This document shows positions 34,522 through 43,488 of a stretch of DNA of 64,000 nt, in pieces. Each line of letters begins with the position of its first letter. The first letter of the stretch is position 1. Both the position numbers and the translations under genes were made by a program. The notes under the pieces are model-generated. The model searched no databases, had not been told where the DNA came from, and saw only the letters and a list, made by a program, of their open reading frames with translations. Origin of the DNA: Lachnospiraceae bacterium (GTDB lineage Bacteria > Bacillota > Clostridia > Lachnospirales > Lachnospiraceae); the NCBI GenBank assembly GCA_009911505.1, contig QXXL01000043.1, positions 1-64,000 on the forward strand, written 5' to 3'.

Positions 34522-35417
34522 TGCATGAAGCGCAGCTAAGCTATGGGCTGATTTCTGAAAAATCTAAAGAGACGGGGATTGCGTTTGCGAACCTGTTAGG
34601 CGGCGCGGTTTTAGAGGAAGCTGTCCGCAGGATAGGCCTGTCAGAATACGGCGAAACCCTATGGCTGAAAAACGGGGAGGTTTTAGGGCAGGCACAGTAT
34701 GCAAAAAAATTGGTGCTTCATCTGGAATATGATTATATGGCAGGTGTGGGGGCGGAAGGGGAAAGCCGTTCCTCTTGTATGCAGGCTCTTTGTGACGGGC
34801 TTATGCGGGATGTATTTGGGGGCGGGGGAGAGTTTGGAGTTGTGTTTGATTTTAAGGGCAGTATTTCTAAGCGTTGTTTACAATTACAGCTCCTGGCAGA
34901 GTTAGAGGGTATGCAGATCCCGCTTTCCATACGGATAACCCCCAGACGGTGCGGTGCAGGGGAGCCTGTTATGGAAAGCCTGTTTTGTATGATGTTTCCG
35001 GAAATATTGATTTTCTATTGCCGTTATCCTACAGAAGAGGTTTTGGCTGCCCATTATGTAGAAATTGTGCAAAAGCTGGAGCTTATCCGGGATGTTGGCG
35101 TGTATTATGAGGTTTATATGTTGTTGGACTGTGAGGGGGTTGACGCCAGGAAGGTAAAGGATGGGATAGAAGCCCGTTTGGATCCAGCAGGCCTTGATAG
35201 AGGGTGGAAGCGTATGGAAATGGTTGCTGGGTATGGAGGTTATGCTTACATGAAGAAAAGGTGGAAGTCTTTTTTACGTTCTATTCACAGTAAGGGGCCG
35301 CCATGGGAATCTGTAATCGAACGGTTTTTGGGCTTTTATGAACCAATTTGGCAGGCGGTGCTGGATGAAACTATTTTTTTAAGTGACTGGATGCCGGAGA
35401 TTAATAGGTTTTTGTAG
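34521..35417 (+). CDS. AbiEii-like protein with degenerate catalytic motifs
   Basis: A 298-aa protein starting at 34521 inside the antitoxin stop codon (TAATG), with GGAG 10 bases before. Similarity to AbiEii/DUF1814 nucleotidyltransferases is seen in LEEAVRRIGLSEYGETLWLK-N-G (family: R-I-x-x-S-x-x-x-x-x-F-V-L-K-G-G), in YPTEEVLAAHYVEIVQKLE (family: L-E-x-x-L-A-E-K) and in IRDVGVYYEVYMLLD (family: R-x-K-D-F-Y-D-I-x-x-L). The residues expected for catalysis are changed: G-G is N-G, the D-I-D metal pair is not seen (LHLEYDYM instead), A-E-K is A-A-H, and K-D-x-x-D is R-D-V-G-x-Y-Y-E. It may be an inactivated toxin or one with altered chemistry. Assignment rests on pattern and gene order. Confidence 0.55.
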   Translation: MHEAQLSYGLISEKSKETGIAFANLLGGAVLEEAVRRIGLSEYGETLWLKNGEVLGQAQYAKKLVLHLEYDYMAGVGAEGESRSSCMQALCDGLMRDVFGGGGEFGVVFDFKGSISKRCLQLQLLAELEGMQIPLSIRITPRRCGAGEPVMESLFCMMFPEILIFYCRYPTEEVLAAHYVEIVQKLELIRDVGVYYEVYMLLDCEGVDARKVKDGIEARLDPAGLDRGWKRMEMVAGYGGYAYMKKRWKSFLRSIHSKGPPWESVIERFLGFYEPIWQAVLDETIFLSDWMPEINRFL

Positions 35418-35470
35418 AGTGTTTGAAAGCCAAAAACACAACAATACAGCTTAAACTAAAGGGAGTCAAT

Positions 35471-36913
35471 ATGTCGCAAAAAACAACAACAGAAGCATTG
35501 GACACTAAGCTGGAAGCATATGCTTCGTCTGATTATTACCCGTTCCATATGCCTGGGCACAAGCGCAGCCCATTGCCTATGCCGAATCCATACACCATAG
35601 ACATCACAGAAATTGACGGTTTTGACGACCTGCACCAATCAGAAGGAATATTAAAGGCAGCGCAGCAGCGCGCGGCCGCCTTGTATGATGCCGGGCAAAG
35701 CTATTATCTGGTAAACGGCAGTACCTGTGGGATACTAACTGCGATTTTTGCCGCAGTGCCCCAAAATGGAACGCTGTTAATGGCGAGGAACTGCCATAAG
35801 TCGGTATACCACGCGGCCTATTTAAGAAACCTCTCCACGGTATATTGTAATCCTTGTATAACCCGGTTTGGCATTTCCGGCGCAGTTTCGCCCCAGGAAG
35901 TTGAAGAGAAGCTTTCCTGGCATCCATCGGTTAATGCCGTTATCCTCACATCCCCCACATATGAAGGCGTGGTAAGCGATATTGGCGCCATCGCCCAAAT
36001 CGTGCACAAGCACGGGATCCCCCTGATCGTAGACGAAGCGCATGGCGCGCATTTTGGATTCCATAGCGCTTTCCCCCAAACAGCTGTCCGCTGCGGTGCG
36101 GACATTGTAATCCAAAGTATGCATAAGGTTCTCCCTTCTTTTACCCAAACTGCATTGCTTCATCTAAATACAACAGATATCCTCCCTCAAACCATAGAAA
36201 AGTATAGAAGTATCTTTCAAACCAGCTCCCCTTCCTATATATTGATGGCAGGGATGGAAAAATGCACCCGCCTGCTATCTGAAGAGGGCAGCGGCTTGTT
36301 TTCATTATATACGCACCGCCTAAAATCATTTTACCAGGAAGCCCGTACCCTGAAAAATTTGCATATTATGGACAAATATGATTTTAGCGCCAGTGAAATT
36401 TACAGCCTGGATCCTTCTAAAATCCTGATTTCTGCAAAAAAAACTACAATAAACGGCAGTATGCTGTCTCAGGTACTTTTAAACCGCTATCATTTGCAAA
36501 TGGAAATGGTTTCCGGCTTTTATGTATTGGCGATGACTAGTATAATGGATCGGGAAGAAGGGTTTTTTAGGTTAAAAGAGGCGCTTTTTGAAATTGATGG
36601 GGAGATTTCAGCAGATATCCCGGAGATGAGGGATTATTCTTTTATTGCGCGGATGTATGAAGCGAAAGAAAAAAGGATGGAGCTTTATCAGGCGGTGGGG
36701 CTTCCTGTAAATGAAGTTTCCTTTGATGAAGCAATCGGACAGGTTTCTGCAAATATAGTCAGCCTTTACCCGCCTGGGATACCAGTTTTGGCGCCGGGTG
36801 AGGTGATAGATGCAGGATTTATAAAAAATGTGCGTAAATGCAGAAAATTACAACTGAACTTGCAGGGAGTTGCCGATATAATAAATGAGAGAATAGACGT
36901 TGTAAAGTGTTAG
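35471..36913 (+). CDS. Orn/Lys/Arg decarboxylase-family PLP enzyme (YaaO/SpeA type)
   Basis: A 480-aa fold-type I PLP enzyme starting at 35471 (GGGAG upstream). N-terminal YYPFHMPGHKRSP (about residues 24-36), DITEIDGFDDLHQSEGIL, PLP-binding VNGSTCGILTAI and NCHKSVYHA, VDEAHGAHFGFH (Asp binding the pyridine N) and the Schiff-base Lys in IVIQSMHKVLPSFTQTALLH. The C-terminal domain contains YPPGIPVLAPGE. The short form without a response-regulator-like wing domain is the Gram-positive type that decarboxylates arginine or lysine. It leads the operon seen in Bacillus as yaaO-tmk-yaaQ-yaaR-holB. Confidence 0.9.
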   Translation: MSQKTTTEALDTKLEAYASSDYYPFHMPGHKRSPLPMPNPYTIDITEIDGFDDLHQSEGILKAAQQRAAALYDAGQSYYLVNGSTCGILTAIFAAVPQNGTLLMARNCHKSVYHAAYLRNLSTVYCNPCITRFGISGAVSPQEVEEKLSWHPSVNAVILTSPTYEGVVSDIGAIAQIVHKHGIPLIVDEAHGAHFGFHSAFPQTAVRCGADIVIQSMHKVLPSFTQTALLHLNTTDILPQTIEKYRSIFQTSSPSYILMAGMEKCTRLLSEEGSGLFSLYTHRLKSFYQEARTLKNLHIMDKYDFSASEIYSLDPSKILISAKKTTINGSMLSQVLLNRYHLQMEMVSGFYVLAMTSIMDREEGFFRLKEALFEIDGEISADIPEMRDYSFIARMYEAKEKRMELYQAVGLPVNEVSFDEAIGQVSANIVSLYPPGIPVLAPGEVIDAGFIKNVRKCRKLQLNLQGVADIINERIDVVKC

Positions 36914-36978
36914 ATTATGTATTATACTGGACAAAGCGGCCCGCTGGCAGGCCATATAAAACCAAAAGAGGAAATACC

Positions 36979-37578
36979 ATGGGCAATCTTTTTTGTATAA
37001 TGGGTAAAAGCTCTTCCGGCAAGGATACGTTATACAGCCAAATCCTGTCGGATAGCACACTTCCGCTGACGCGTATTATCCCATATACTACAAGGCCGAT
37101 CCGTTTTGGTGAAACAAACGGCACGGAATACTATTTTGTAGATGAAAAACAACTGGGGGAGCTTGAAAAAGAAGGCAGAGTGATTGAACTTCGGTCTTAC
37201 CATACTTTGCACGGCGTTTGGAAATATTTTACGGTAGATGATGGGCAGATTGATTTAAAAGCCCATAATTACCTTATGATAGCGACATTAGAGGCTTATG
37301 AAAAAATCCGGGGCTATTTTGGCAGATCATCCGTTGTCCCGGTTTATGTAGAAATAGAAGACGGTATCCGCCTGCAGCGCGCCCTAGACCGCGAACGGCA
37401 GCAAAAAGAACCTAAGTACGCAGAGCTTTGCCGGAGGTTTCTGGCTGACACGGAGGATTTTTCGGAAGATAAACTAAATGCGGCGGGGATATCGGTGCGT
37501 TTTACGAATGACGGGCTAGAAGAAGCGCGTAGAAGGATTACCGCATATATCCGGACATTTATAGAAGGGGGTATTTGA
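36979..37578 (+). CDS. Guanylate-kinase-like P-loop protein
   Basis: A 199-aa protein starting at 36979 (AGAGGAAA upstream). Walker A is IMGKSSSGKDTLY (about residues 6-18), followed by IIPYTTRPIRFGETNGTEYYF, the typical guanylate-kinase GMP-binding block, but the later lid (family R-x-x-x-A-x-x-E/D) is altered to RALDRERQQKEPKYAELCRRF. It occupies the slot that thymidylate kinase holds in the Bacillus operon, and is not the usual Gmk sequence, so it may be a paralogue with a changed substrate. The downstream yaaR gene starts right after its stop codon. Confidence 0.8.
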   Translation: MGNLFCIMGKSSSGKDTLYSQILSDSTLPLTRIIPYTTRPIRFGETNGTEYYFVDEKQLGELEKEGRVIELRSYHTLHGVWKYFTVDDGQIDLKAHNYLMIATLEAYEKIRGYFGRSSVVPVYVEIEDGIRLQRALDRERQQKEPKYAELCRRFLADTEDFSEDKLNAAGISVRFTNDGLEEARRRITAYIRTFIEGGI

Positions 37579-38019
37579 ATGGAGTTAAAAGTAAATGAAA
37601 TGACGCCGGCGGCAGCTGTGGATACGGCTGTAAAACCGCAGGCTGCGGAAGGCGACTTTAAATTCACCCTGACAAGCGCCATTGACGAAGCGGGGCTTGC
37701 CGAGCGGCTGAATACGCTTTTGGATGAGATAACCAACCAAGGGGAGCGGATTGCGCAGCATATGGATATCCGGGATATGAAAAAATACCGTGGGCTGGTG
37801 AAGGATTTTTTGAATGAGGTAGTAAACCGTTCCCACAAATTCTCCAGGGAAAATTTCCTCGACCGCAGGGGCAGGCACAGGGTGTATGGAATTATCCGCT
37901 TAGTGGATGCCAATTTAGACGAGCTTGCGGGGGAGCTGGTGAAAGAAGAAAAAGATCATCTTGGCATATTGGGCAAAATTGGGGAGATCCAGGGTTTATT
38001 GCTGGACATTTTTACATAA
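37579..38019 (+). CDS. yaaR: YaaR family protein (DUF327)
   Basis: A 146-aa helical protein with the DUF327 features [60 protein letters not shown] and [15 protein letters not shown]. It begins immediately after the upstream stop codon. The function of YaaR is unknown; its constant place between kinase and holB genes is the main clue. Confidence 0.9.
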   Translation: MELKVNEMTPAAAVDTAVKPQAAEGDFKFTLTSAIDEAGLAERLNTLLDEITNQGERIAQHMDIRDMKKYRGLVKDFLNEVVNRSHKFSRENFLDRRGRHRVYGIIRLVDANLDELAGELVKEEKDHLGILGKIGEIQGLLLDIFT

Positions 38020-38049
38020 AGGGCGCTGCGGCAAGGAGACTAAAAGTAT

Positions 38050-39042
38050 ATGACGAAAGATTTTTCAGGAATTATAGGGCATGAACGGATTATTGAATAT
38101 TTTGGGAACGCTATTACCATGGATAAGGTATCCCATGCCTATATTTTAAATGGGCCGGACAAATCCGGCAAAATGATGCTGGCGGAAGCGTTCGCGGCGG
38201 CTTTACAGTGCGAGGAGGGGGGCACAGCGCCCTGCGGGGCCTGCAGGTCATGCAGACAGGCGGATGGGAGGAACCAGCCTGATATCATTTATGTTACACA
38301 TGAAAAACCGAATACGCTTGGCGTAGACGACATCCGCACCCAGGTGAACGATGATATCGCATTGAAGCCTTACAGCAGCAGGCATAAGGTATATATCATT
38401 GATGAAGCGGAAAAAATGAATGTACAAGCGCAAAATGCCCTGCTTAAGACAATAGAAGAACCGCCCCCATACGCAGTGCTCCTGCTTCTTACAGATAATG
38501 CGGACGGGTTTTTGCCGACAATTTTGTCCAGGTGCGTCCGGCTGGATTTAAAAGCTGTAGCAGATGGGAAGATCCGCAGGTTTTTGATGGAGCAAAAACA
38601 GATTCCCAGTTACCAGGCGGATATCTGTGTTGCGTTTGCGCAGGGGAATGCCGGCAAAGCTATACAGCTTTCTGCATCAGAAGATTTTAACGAGATTAAA
38701 GCATTGGCCCTGCAGCTTTTAAAACGGATTAAAGATATAGATTTGTATGAAATGACACAGGCAGTTAAACAGATTACCGAATATAAGCTGGAAATTAATG
38801 ATTTTTTTGATCTGATGATGATCTGGTACAGGGATGTGTTGTTATACAAGGCGACAGCGGATGTGAACCGCCTAGTGTTCCAGGAAGAAATTTATAGCAT
38901 TAAAAAAGTAGCAAGCCACAGTTCATACGGCGGCATTGAAGAGATTTTAAAGGCGCTTGACACGGCCAAGCGGCGTATGCGCGCAAATGTCAATTTTGAG
39001 CTGCTTATGGATTTGCTGCTTATGACAATGAAGGAGAATTAA
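38050..39042 (+). CDS. holB: DNA polymerase III delta' subunit
   Basis: A 330-aa clamp-loader subunit. The AAA+ core has GHERIIEYFGNAI, YILNGPDKSGKMMLAEAFAA (Walker-A-like), a zinc module CGACRSCRQADGRNQPDI, DDIRTQVNDDI, VYIIDEAEKMNVQAQNALLKTIEEPP (Walker B and SRC-like region, LPTILSRCVRL). The C-terminal helical domain (~210-330) is shorter in similarity, as usual. It forms the clamp loader with DnaX and HolA encoded elsewhere. Position between yaaR and ricT matches Bacillus. Confidence 0.95.
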   Translation: MTKDFSGIIGHERIIEYFGNAITMDKVSHAYILNGPDKSGKMMLAEAFAAALQCEEGGTAPCGACRSCRQADGRNQPDIIYVTHEKPNTLGVDDIRTQVNDDIALKPYSSRHKVYIIDEAEKMNVQAQNALLKTIEEPPPYAVLLLLTDNADGFLPTILSRCVRLDLKAVADGKIRRFLMEQKQIPSYQADICVAFAQGNAGKAIQLSASEDFNEIKALALQLLKRIKDIDLYEMTQAVKQITEYKLEINDFFDLMMIWYRDVLLYKATADVNRLVFQEEIYSIKKVASHSSYGGIEEILKALDTAKRRMRANVNFELLMDLLLMTMKEN

Positions 39043-39043
39043 C

Positions 39044-39952
39044 ATGACAAAGATTGTAGGGGTACGGTTCCGCAATACCGGAAAAATTTATTATTTTGAC
39101 CCGGCAAGATATAAGATAGAAACAGGAGATCATGTCATTGTAGAAACGGCGCGCGGCGTAGAGATGGGTACAGTGGTATTAGGCCCAAGATCTGTAGAGG
39201 ATGAAGAGGTAGTCAAGCCGTTAAAGGCCGTCATCCGCGTTGCAACGGAAAATGACGAGCGGATTGCGGAAAAGAACCGCCAGAAGGAGCAGGAGGCTTT
39301 TCAAATTTGCCTGGATAAGATTGCAAGGCATAAGCTGGAGATGAAGCTAGTCGAGGCGGAATATACGTTTGATAACAATAAGCTGCTGTTTTATTTTACG
39401 GCGGACGGGCGGATTGATTTCAGGGAGCTGGTAAAAGACCTTGCGGCAGTTTTCCGCACCAGGATTGAGCTGCGCCAGATTGGGGTTAGGGATGAGACTA
39501 AGATTTTAGGGGGAGTGGGAATATGTGGACGCAGCTTGTGCTGCCATACGTTTCTAACGGAATTTGTGCCGGTATCCATTAAAATGGCAAAAGAACAGAA
39601 CCTTTCTTTGAACCCGGCAAAGATTTCCGGTGTATGCGGCAGGCTGATGTGCTGCTTAAAGAATGAGCAGGAAACCTACGAATATTTAAACAGCCGTTTA
39701 CCTGGCGTGGGGGATAATGTAACGACGCCAGAGGGTTTAAAGGCAGTCGTGCAGAGTGTGAACGTGCTAAGGCAGATTGTAAAAGTAATTGTGGAAATTG
39801 ATGATGAGAAAGAAGCGCGTGAATATAAAGTAAAAGAACTAAAATTCCGCCCCAGGCGCCGCAAAGACGTCAAAATTTCAGCAGCGGAAATGAAGGAGCT
39901 GGCTGCATTAGAAGATAATGGGGGAAAATCTAAAATTGACGATGTCAAATAA
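39044..39952 (+). CDS. ricT: PSP1-domain protein RicT (YaaT)
   Basis: A 302-aa protein. The PSP1 C-terminal domain (about residues 60-150) is followed by the Cys-rich blocks GGVGICGRSLCCHTFL and ISGVCGRLMCCLKNEQ, which in RicT proteins bind Fe-S clusters in the RicAFT complex that assists RNase Y mRNA processing. The C-terminal tail is highly charged. The start ATG 39044 is one base after the holB stop. No ricA or ricF gene is present here. Confidence 0.93.
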   Translation: MTKIVGVRFRNTGKIYYFDPARYKIETGDHVIVETARGVEMGTVVLGPRSVEDEEVVKPLKAVIRVATENDERIAEKNRQKEQEAFQICLDKIARHKLEMKLVEAEYTFDNNKLLFYFTADGRIDFRELVKDLAAVFRTRIELRQIGVRDETKILGGVGICGRSLCCHTFLTEFVPVSIKMAKEQNLSLNPAKISGVCGRLMCCLKNEQETYEYLNSRLPGVGDNVTTPEGLKAVVQSVNVLRQIVKVIVEIDDEKEAREYKVKELKFRPRRRKDVKISAAEMKELAALEDNGGKSKIDDVK

Positions 39953-40679
39953 TCTAAAGCCTAAGGAGCGTTTGGATGAGCTGCATCGAAACGGCTATGT
40001 GATTATCCAGGATCCCCACAAATTTTGTTTTGGTATGGATGCAGTGCTCCTTTCTGGATTTGCGCGGGTAAAAAAGGGCGAGCGGGCGTTAGATCTTGGC
40101 ACAGGGACTGGTATTATTCCGATTTTACTGGAGGCAAAGACCGAAGGGGAACATTTTACCGGGCTTGAAATCCAGGAAGAAAGCGCAGATATGGCGGCAA
40201 GAAGCGTGGAGTTAAACCATTTGGAGGAAAAGGTTGCGATTGTGACGGGCGATATCAAAGATGCTTCCGGCTTGTTTGGGGCATCTTCTTTTGATGTCGT
40301 CACAACAAACCCCCCATACATGATAGGCTCCCACGGGCTGGCATGCAAAAACCAGGCAAAGGCGGTGGCCCGGCATGAGATTTTATGCACGCTTGAGGAC
40401 GTACTGTCGGAATCGGCAAAGCTTTTGAAGCCCAGAGGGAGGTTTTATATGGTACACAGGCCGTTCCGACTGGCTGAAATTATGTGCGGTATGGCTAAGT
40501 ATGGTATAGAGCCTAAACGGATGCAGCTTGTTTATCCTTTTGTTGATAAGGAGCCGAATATGGTATTGATAGAAGGGCTTAAGGGGGGAAATTCCAGGCT
40601 GAAGGTGGAAAAGCCCTTGATTGTTTATAAGGAGCCCGGTATTTATACGGAAGAAATATACGATATCTATGGATATTGA
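39942..40679 (+). CDS. trmN6: tRNA1(Val) N6-adenosine methyltransferase-like protein
   Basis: A 245-aa class I methyltransferase. RLDELHRNGYVIIQDPHKFC (about residues 8-27) and FGMDAVLLSGFARV are the family opening; the SAM site is ALDLGTGTGIIPIL; the catalytic N-P-P-Y motif is in VTTNPPYMIGSHGL; RGRFYMVHRPFRL and PNMVLIEGLKGG complete the pattern. It corresponds to Bacillus YabB/TrmN6, which methylates A37. The start is placed at 39942, overlapping ricT by 11 bp; ATG 39918 in the same frame is possible. The yabA gene that normally lies between ricT and this gene is absent. Confidence 0.88.
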   Translation: MSNNLKPKERLDELHRNGYVIIQDPHKFCFGMDAVLLSGFARVKKGERALDLGTGTGIIPILLEAKTEGEHFTGLEIQEESADMAARSVELNHLEEKVAIVTGDIKDASGLFGASSFDVVTTNPPYMIGSHGLACKNQAKAVARHEILCTLEDVLSESAKLLKPRGRFYMVHRPFRLAEIMCGMAKYGIEPKRMQLVYPFVDKEPNMVLIEGLKGGNSRLKVEKPLIVYKEPGIYTEEIYDIYGY

Positions 40680-40692
40680 AGGAGGAGGGGTT

Positions 40693-41529
40693 ATGGCAGG
40701 GAAATTGTATTTGTGTGCGACGCCGATTGGGAACCTGGAGGATATTACACTGCGTGTGCTGCGCGTGCTAAAAGAGGTAGATTTAATTGCGGCAGAGGAT
40801 ACCCGCAATTCCATCCGGCTGTTAAACCATTTTGGGATCCATACACCGATGACAAGCTACCATGAACACAATAAAATTGAGAAAGCGCACCGTCTGGTAG
40901 AAAAAATGCAAAATGGGCAGGATATCGCGCTAATAACAGACGCAGGCACACCAGGGATCTCCGATCCGGGTGAGGATTTGGTGCGCATTTGCTATGAGGC
41001 AGGCATAGAAGTAACTGCCCTGCCGGGGGCCGCTGCCTGTGTAACAGCGCTTACAATGTCCGGGCTAAAAACAAGAAGGTTTGCATTTGAAGCATTTTTG
41101 CCGCGGGACAAAAAGGAAAGGGAAGAAACGCTCAAGGAAATGGAACGGGAAACACGTACTCTTGTGTTATATGAAGCGCCGCACCATCTCCTTAAGACCT
41201 TACAGGAATTACATGGGGCGCTTGGAGACCGCAGGCTGTCGGTTTGCAGGGAATTAACTAAAAAATTTGAGGAAATACAACGTACGACACTTGGGGATGC
41301 CGTTTTGTATTATAGCGGGCATCCGGCAAAAGGGGAGTTTGTACTGGTAATTGAGGGCAAAAGCCGTAAGATAATCCGGGAAGAGGAAGAAAAATCATGG
41401 GAGAAAATACCCATTGAGGAGCATATGGCGTTGTATGAGGGCAAGGGGGAGACGAGGAAAGAAGCGATGAAAAGGGTGGCAAAAGATCGCGGGATTTCCA
41501 AGCGGGAGGTTTATCAAAGGCTGCTTTAG
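40693..41529 (+). CDS. rsmI: 16S rRNA 2'-O-ribose C1402 methyltransferase
   Basis: A 278-aa tetrapyrrole-methylase-fold enzyme. Motifs: LYLCATPIGNLEDITLR (about residues 4-20), LIAAEDTRNSIRLLNHF, YHEHNK, ALITDAGTPGISDPGEDLV (the SAM site) and ALPGAAACVTALTMSGL. The C-terminal ~60 residues are charged, as in family members. ATG 40693 follows GGAGGAGGGG. It is the last gene of the operon. The GIY-YIG nuclease gene (yazA), often between this and trmN6, is missing. Confidence 0.95.
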   Translation: MAGKLYLCATPIGNLEDITLRVLRVLKEVDLIAAEDTRNSIRLLNHFGIHTPMTSYHEHNKIEKAHRLVEKMQNGQDIALITDAGTPGISDPGEDLVRICYEAGIEVTALPGAAACVTALTMSGLKTRRFAFEAFLPRDKKEREETLKEMERETRTLVLYEAPHHLLKTLQELHGALGDRRLSVCRELTKKFEEIQRTTLGDAVLYYSGHPAKGEFVLVIEGKSRKIIREEEEKSWEKIPIEEHMALYEGKGETRKEAMKRVAKDRGISKREVYQRLL

Positions 41530-41600
41530 AGGGCTATGCCTTTGCCAGAGCCTACCGCAGGCCCCCTTTGTTTAAATTGTCCGAATTTGCGGCATATGTG

Positions 41601-43373
41601 CTATTCTTGCGTACTATAAAAATCCGCCAGGTACTTTTTTAAAATGGAAAACGGCGCAGGCCCAATCCGGATAACTGCCTGGTGGAATGCCCGGTTGGAA
41701 TAATCTGTTCCAAACCGCGATTTTGCAAAATCTTTAAGATCTAAAAATTCCAGATACCCAATATAATATTTTAAATAGTGGGAAGGTTCTTCTACGATTA
41801 ATTCGTAAATATTTTTTACTACATCCAGATCTGTAATCCCATACCCCTTTAAAAAAGAAACGACATCTGCCAAAAGCCATCCATCATAATGAATCCCCAT
41901 ATCAATACTTGCATACAGGCTTAAAAGGGCCGATTGGTTGTGCATCATCATTTTTGCCGTAGCTTCATCTAACCCCGCATATCCATAGGAAAGCATTTCT
42001 ACATAGGTTGCCCATCCTTCCGTATACCCCGGATAACTAAACAGGGCGCGTACGGGGGCAAGCCCGGCCTGGTATGTCCCGGTTGTTTGGTAAAGGTGGC
42101 CTGGAAAGCCTTCGTGTGCCAGCGTGGTAAAAAGCTGGATGCCCGAATAATTGCTGCTTTTATTTAAATAAATAACATTGTGGCTGATATCATCAATTGG
42201 CGCGGTCAGGTAGAATGCCGGGGCAAGAGTACCCTCTAACGATTCGTGGATATAATTGACCTCATAGGAGCTGTTTGCCGCCGGAAAAAAATCTTTTTGC
42301 ATAGCGTCTAGAAGGTGCTCCAAAATAGCTTCCGGTTCTTCAGCAGCTAGTGCCTGCTCCCCGGCCTTAAGCAGATTTGGGCTTTTAGCGAGCAGGCCAT
42401 GTAGGGCGGCCATGTCTAAATTGCGCTGGCGTTCGGTGCGTTTTTGCAATTGCGGTATACTTTTTTGGGATCCAGTATTAGATTGTACCAGGTATTCATA
42501 ATATTCTTTTCCCTGTGGAAGGTGGCTTAAACCGGCAGTATTTGTCCCGCTGTCCTTTAATTCGCGCAATACAGCCGCCAGGTTTTCATAGGCGGGTATG
42601 ACTACGTTTTCTACCAGGGATTTGTTTTGTTTTTTATATAGCTGCTTTTTGTCATCGGTTATACCGGACAGGGAGTCGATCCGTGAATCGAATGTACTAA
42701 TTAGGAAGTTAGTTTCCGGATCTAAAGTAAAGGCATCGCAGGCTTTGATAACAGTTTCGGCAGCATAAGGGGACATAAATAGCCCTTCGTCTGCTTTTTT
42801 ACGCTCAAAGGCAGCAATTTGGGCAAAATAGCTTTCCGTACAGGTTAAAAGCGCGAGGTAATCGGCCACATCGCAAGGCTTATAAAACTCATACTCTGCC
42901 AGTAGTACTGGCAGCTCGGAGTGTATGCCGGTAGTTGGGCGTAAGGGCTCGTTGTAGTAATACAAAGGGGCGGCAGTAAGCTGCCTGTTGCAGAAATCTT
43001 GCATGATATCACAGGTAAGCTTTTGCTTGGTATTTAATGCCTCGTAGCGAAATCCAGAAAGGGAGGCAGACATATTTTCCAAATAAGCTTTTGTTTCGTC
43101 CGATTTTTCTTTTGCGTAGTTTCCAAGTGATATTTTGTGGTTTTTAATTCCAAATTCTTCTGGATCTGCTAACGTGTAGTGCAGGTTGACTGTATTTTCT
43201 TTCATTTCCTGTATAAACAGCGCGTTTGTATAAGTATCAAAACGGCGTTGTTCTTTTAACATAGCCATGGATGAAAAGATTTCGGCAGGCGTACCGCAGG
43301 AGGCGAGGGTGGTACATATAATAATCAGGCCCAGTAAGTAGGGCAGAAGGCGTTTTTTTAAGGTTAGTATCAA
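41601..43373 (-). CDS. DUF885 lipoprotein, metallopeptidase-like
   Basis: A 590-aa lipoprotein. TTG start at 43373 with GGAG 6 bases upstream. The signal peptide ends LASC (Cys about residue 26). The DUF885 domain covers most of the protein. A zinc-protease-like helix H-E-G-F-P-G-H (LFTTLAHEGFPGHLYQTTG, about residues 417-435) and a downstream Glu in YTEGWATYVEMLSYGYAG match the family. DUF885 proteins are putative gluzincin-type peptidases; substrate unknown. Convergent with rsmI and divergent from spmA, so monocistronic. Confidence 0.87.
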   Translation of the reverse strand: MILTLKKRLLPYLLGLIIICTTLASCGTPAEIFSSMAMLKEQRRFDTYTNALFIQEMKENTVNLHYTLADPEEFGIKNHKISLGNYAKEKSDETKAYLENMSASLSGFRYEALNTKQKLTCDIMQDFCNRQLTAAPLYYYNEPLRPTTGIHSELPVLLAEYEFYKPCDVADYLALLTCTESYFAQIAAFERKKADEGLFMSPYAAETVIKACDAFTLDPETNFLISTFDSRIDSLSGITDDKKQLYKKQNKSLVENVVIPAYENLAAVLRELKDSGTNTAGLSHLPQGKEYYEYLVQSNTGSQKSIPQLQKRTERQRNLDMAALHGLLAKSPNLLKAGEQALAAEEPEAILEHLLDAMQKDFFPAANSSYEVNYIHESLEGTLAPAFYLTAPIDDISHNVIYLNKSSNYSGIQLFTTLAHEGFPGHLYQTTGTYQAGLAPVRALFSYPGYTEGWATYVEMLSYGYAGLDEATAKMMMHNQSALLSLYASIDMGIHYDGWLLADVVSFLKGYGITDLDVVKNIYELIVEEPSHYLKYYIGYLEFLDLKDFAKSRFGTDYSNRAFHQAVIRIGPAPFSILKKYLADFYSTQE

Positions 43374-43488
43374 AGGGAAGCTCCGTTGTATTGGTTTGTT
43401 GCAATATATGAGGACAGTATTGGGATTATGCCGATTCTATGGATTACGTGGAAGGCATATTATAAAAGAAAAAAGAAATGTGGCAGAG

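Noticed and set aside
39918..39941. Earlier ATG for trmN6
   Set aside because: Kept only as an alternative: family members normally start close to the R-L-D-E-L motif, and the upstream ribosome site is poor.
41530..41600. Hairpin between rsmI and the DUF885 gene
   Set aside because: G/C-rich blocks are present, but pairing is imperfect and there is no T run, so I do not call a terminator.
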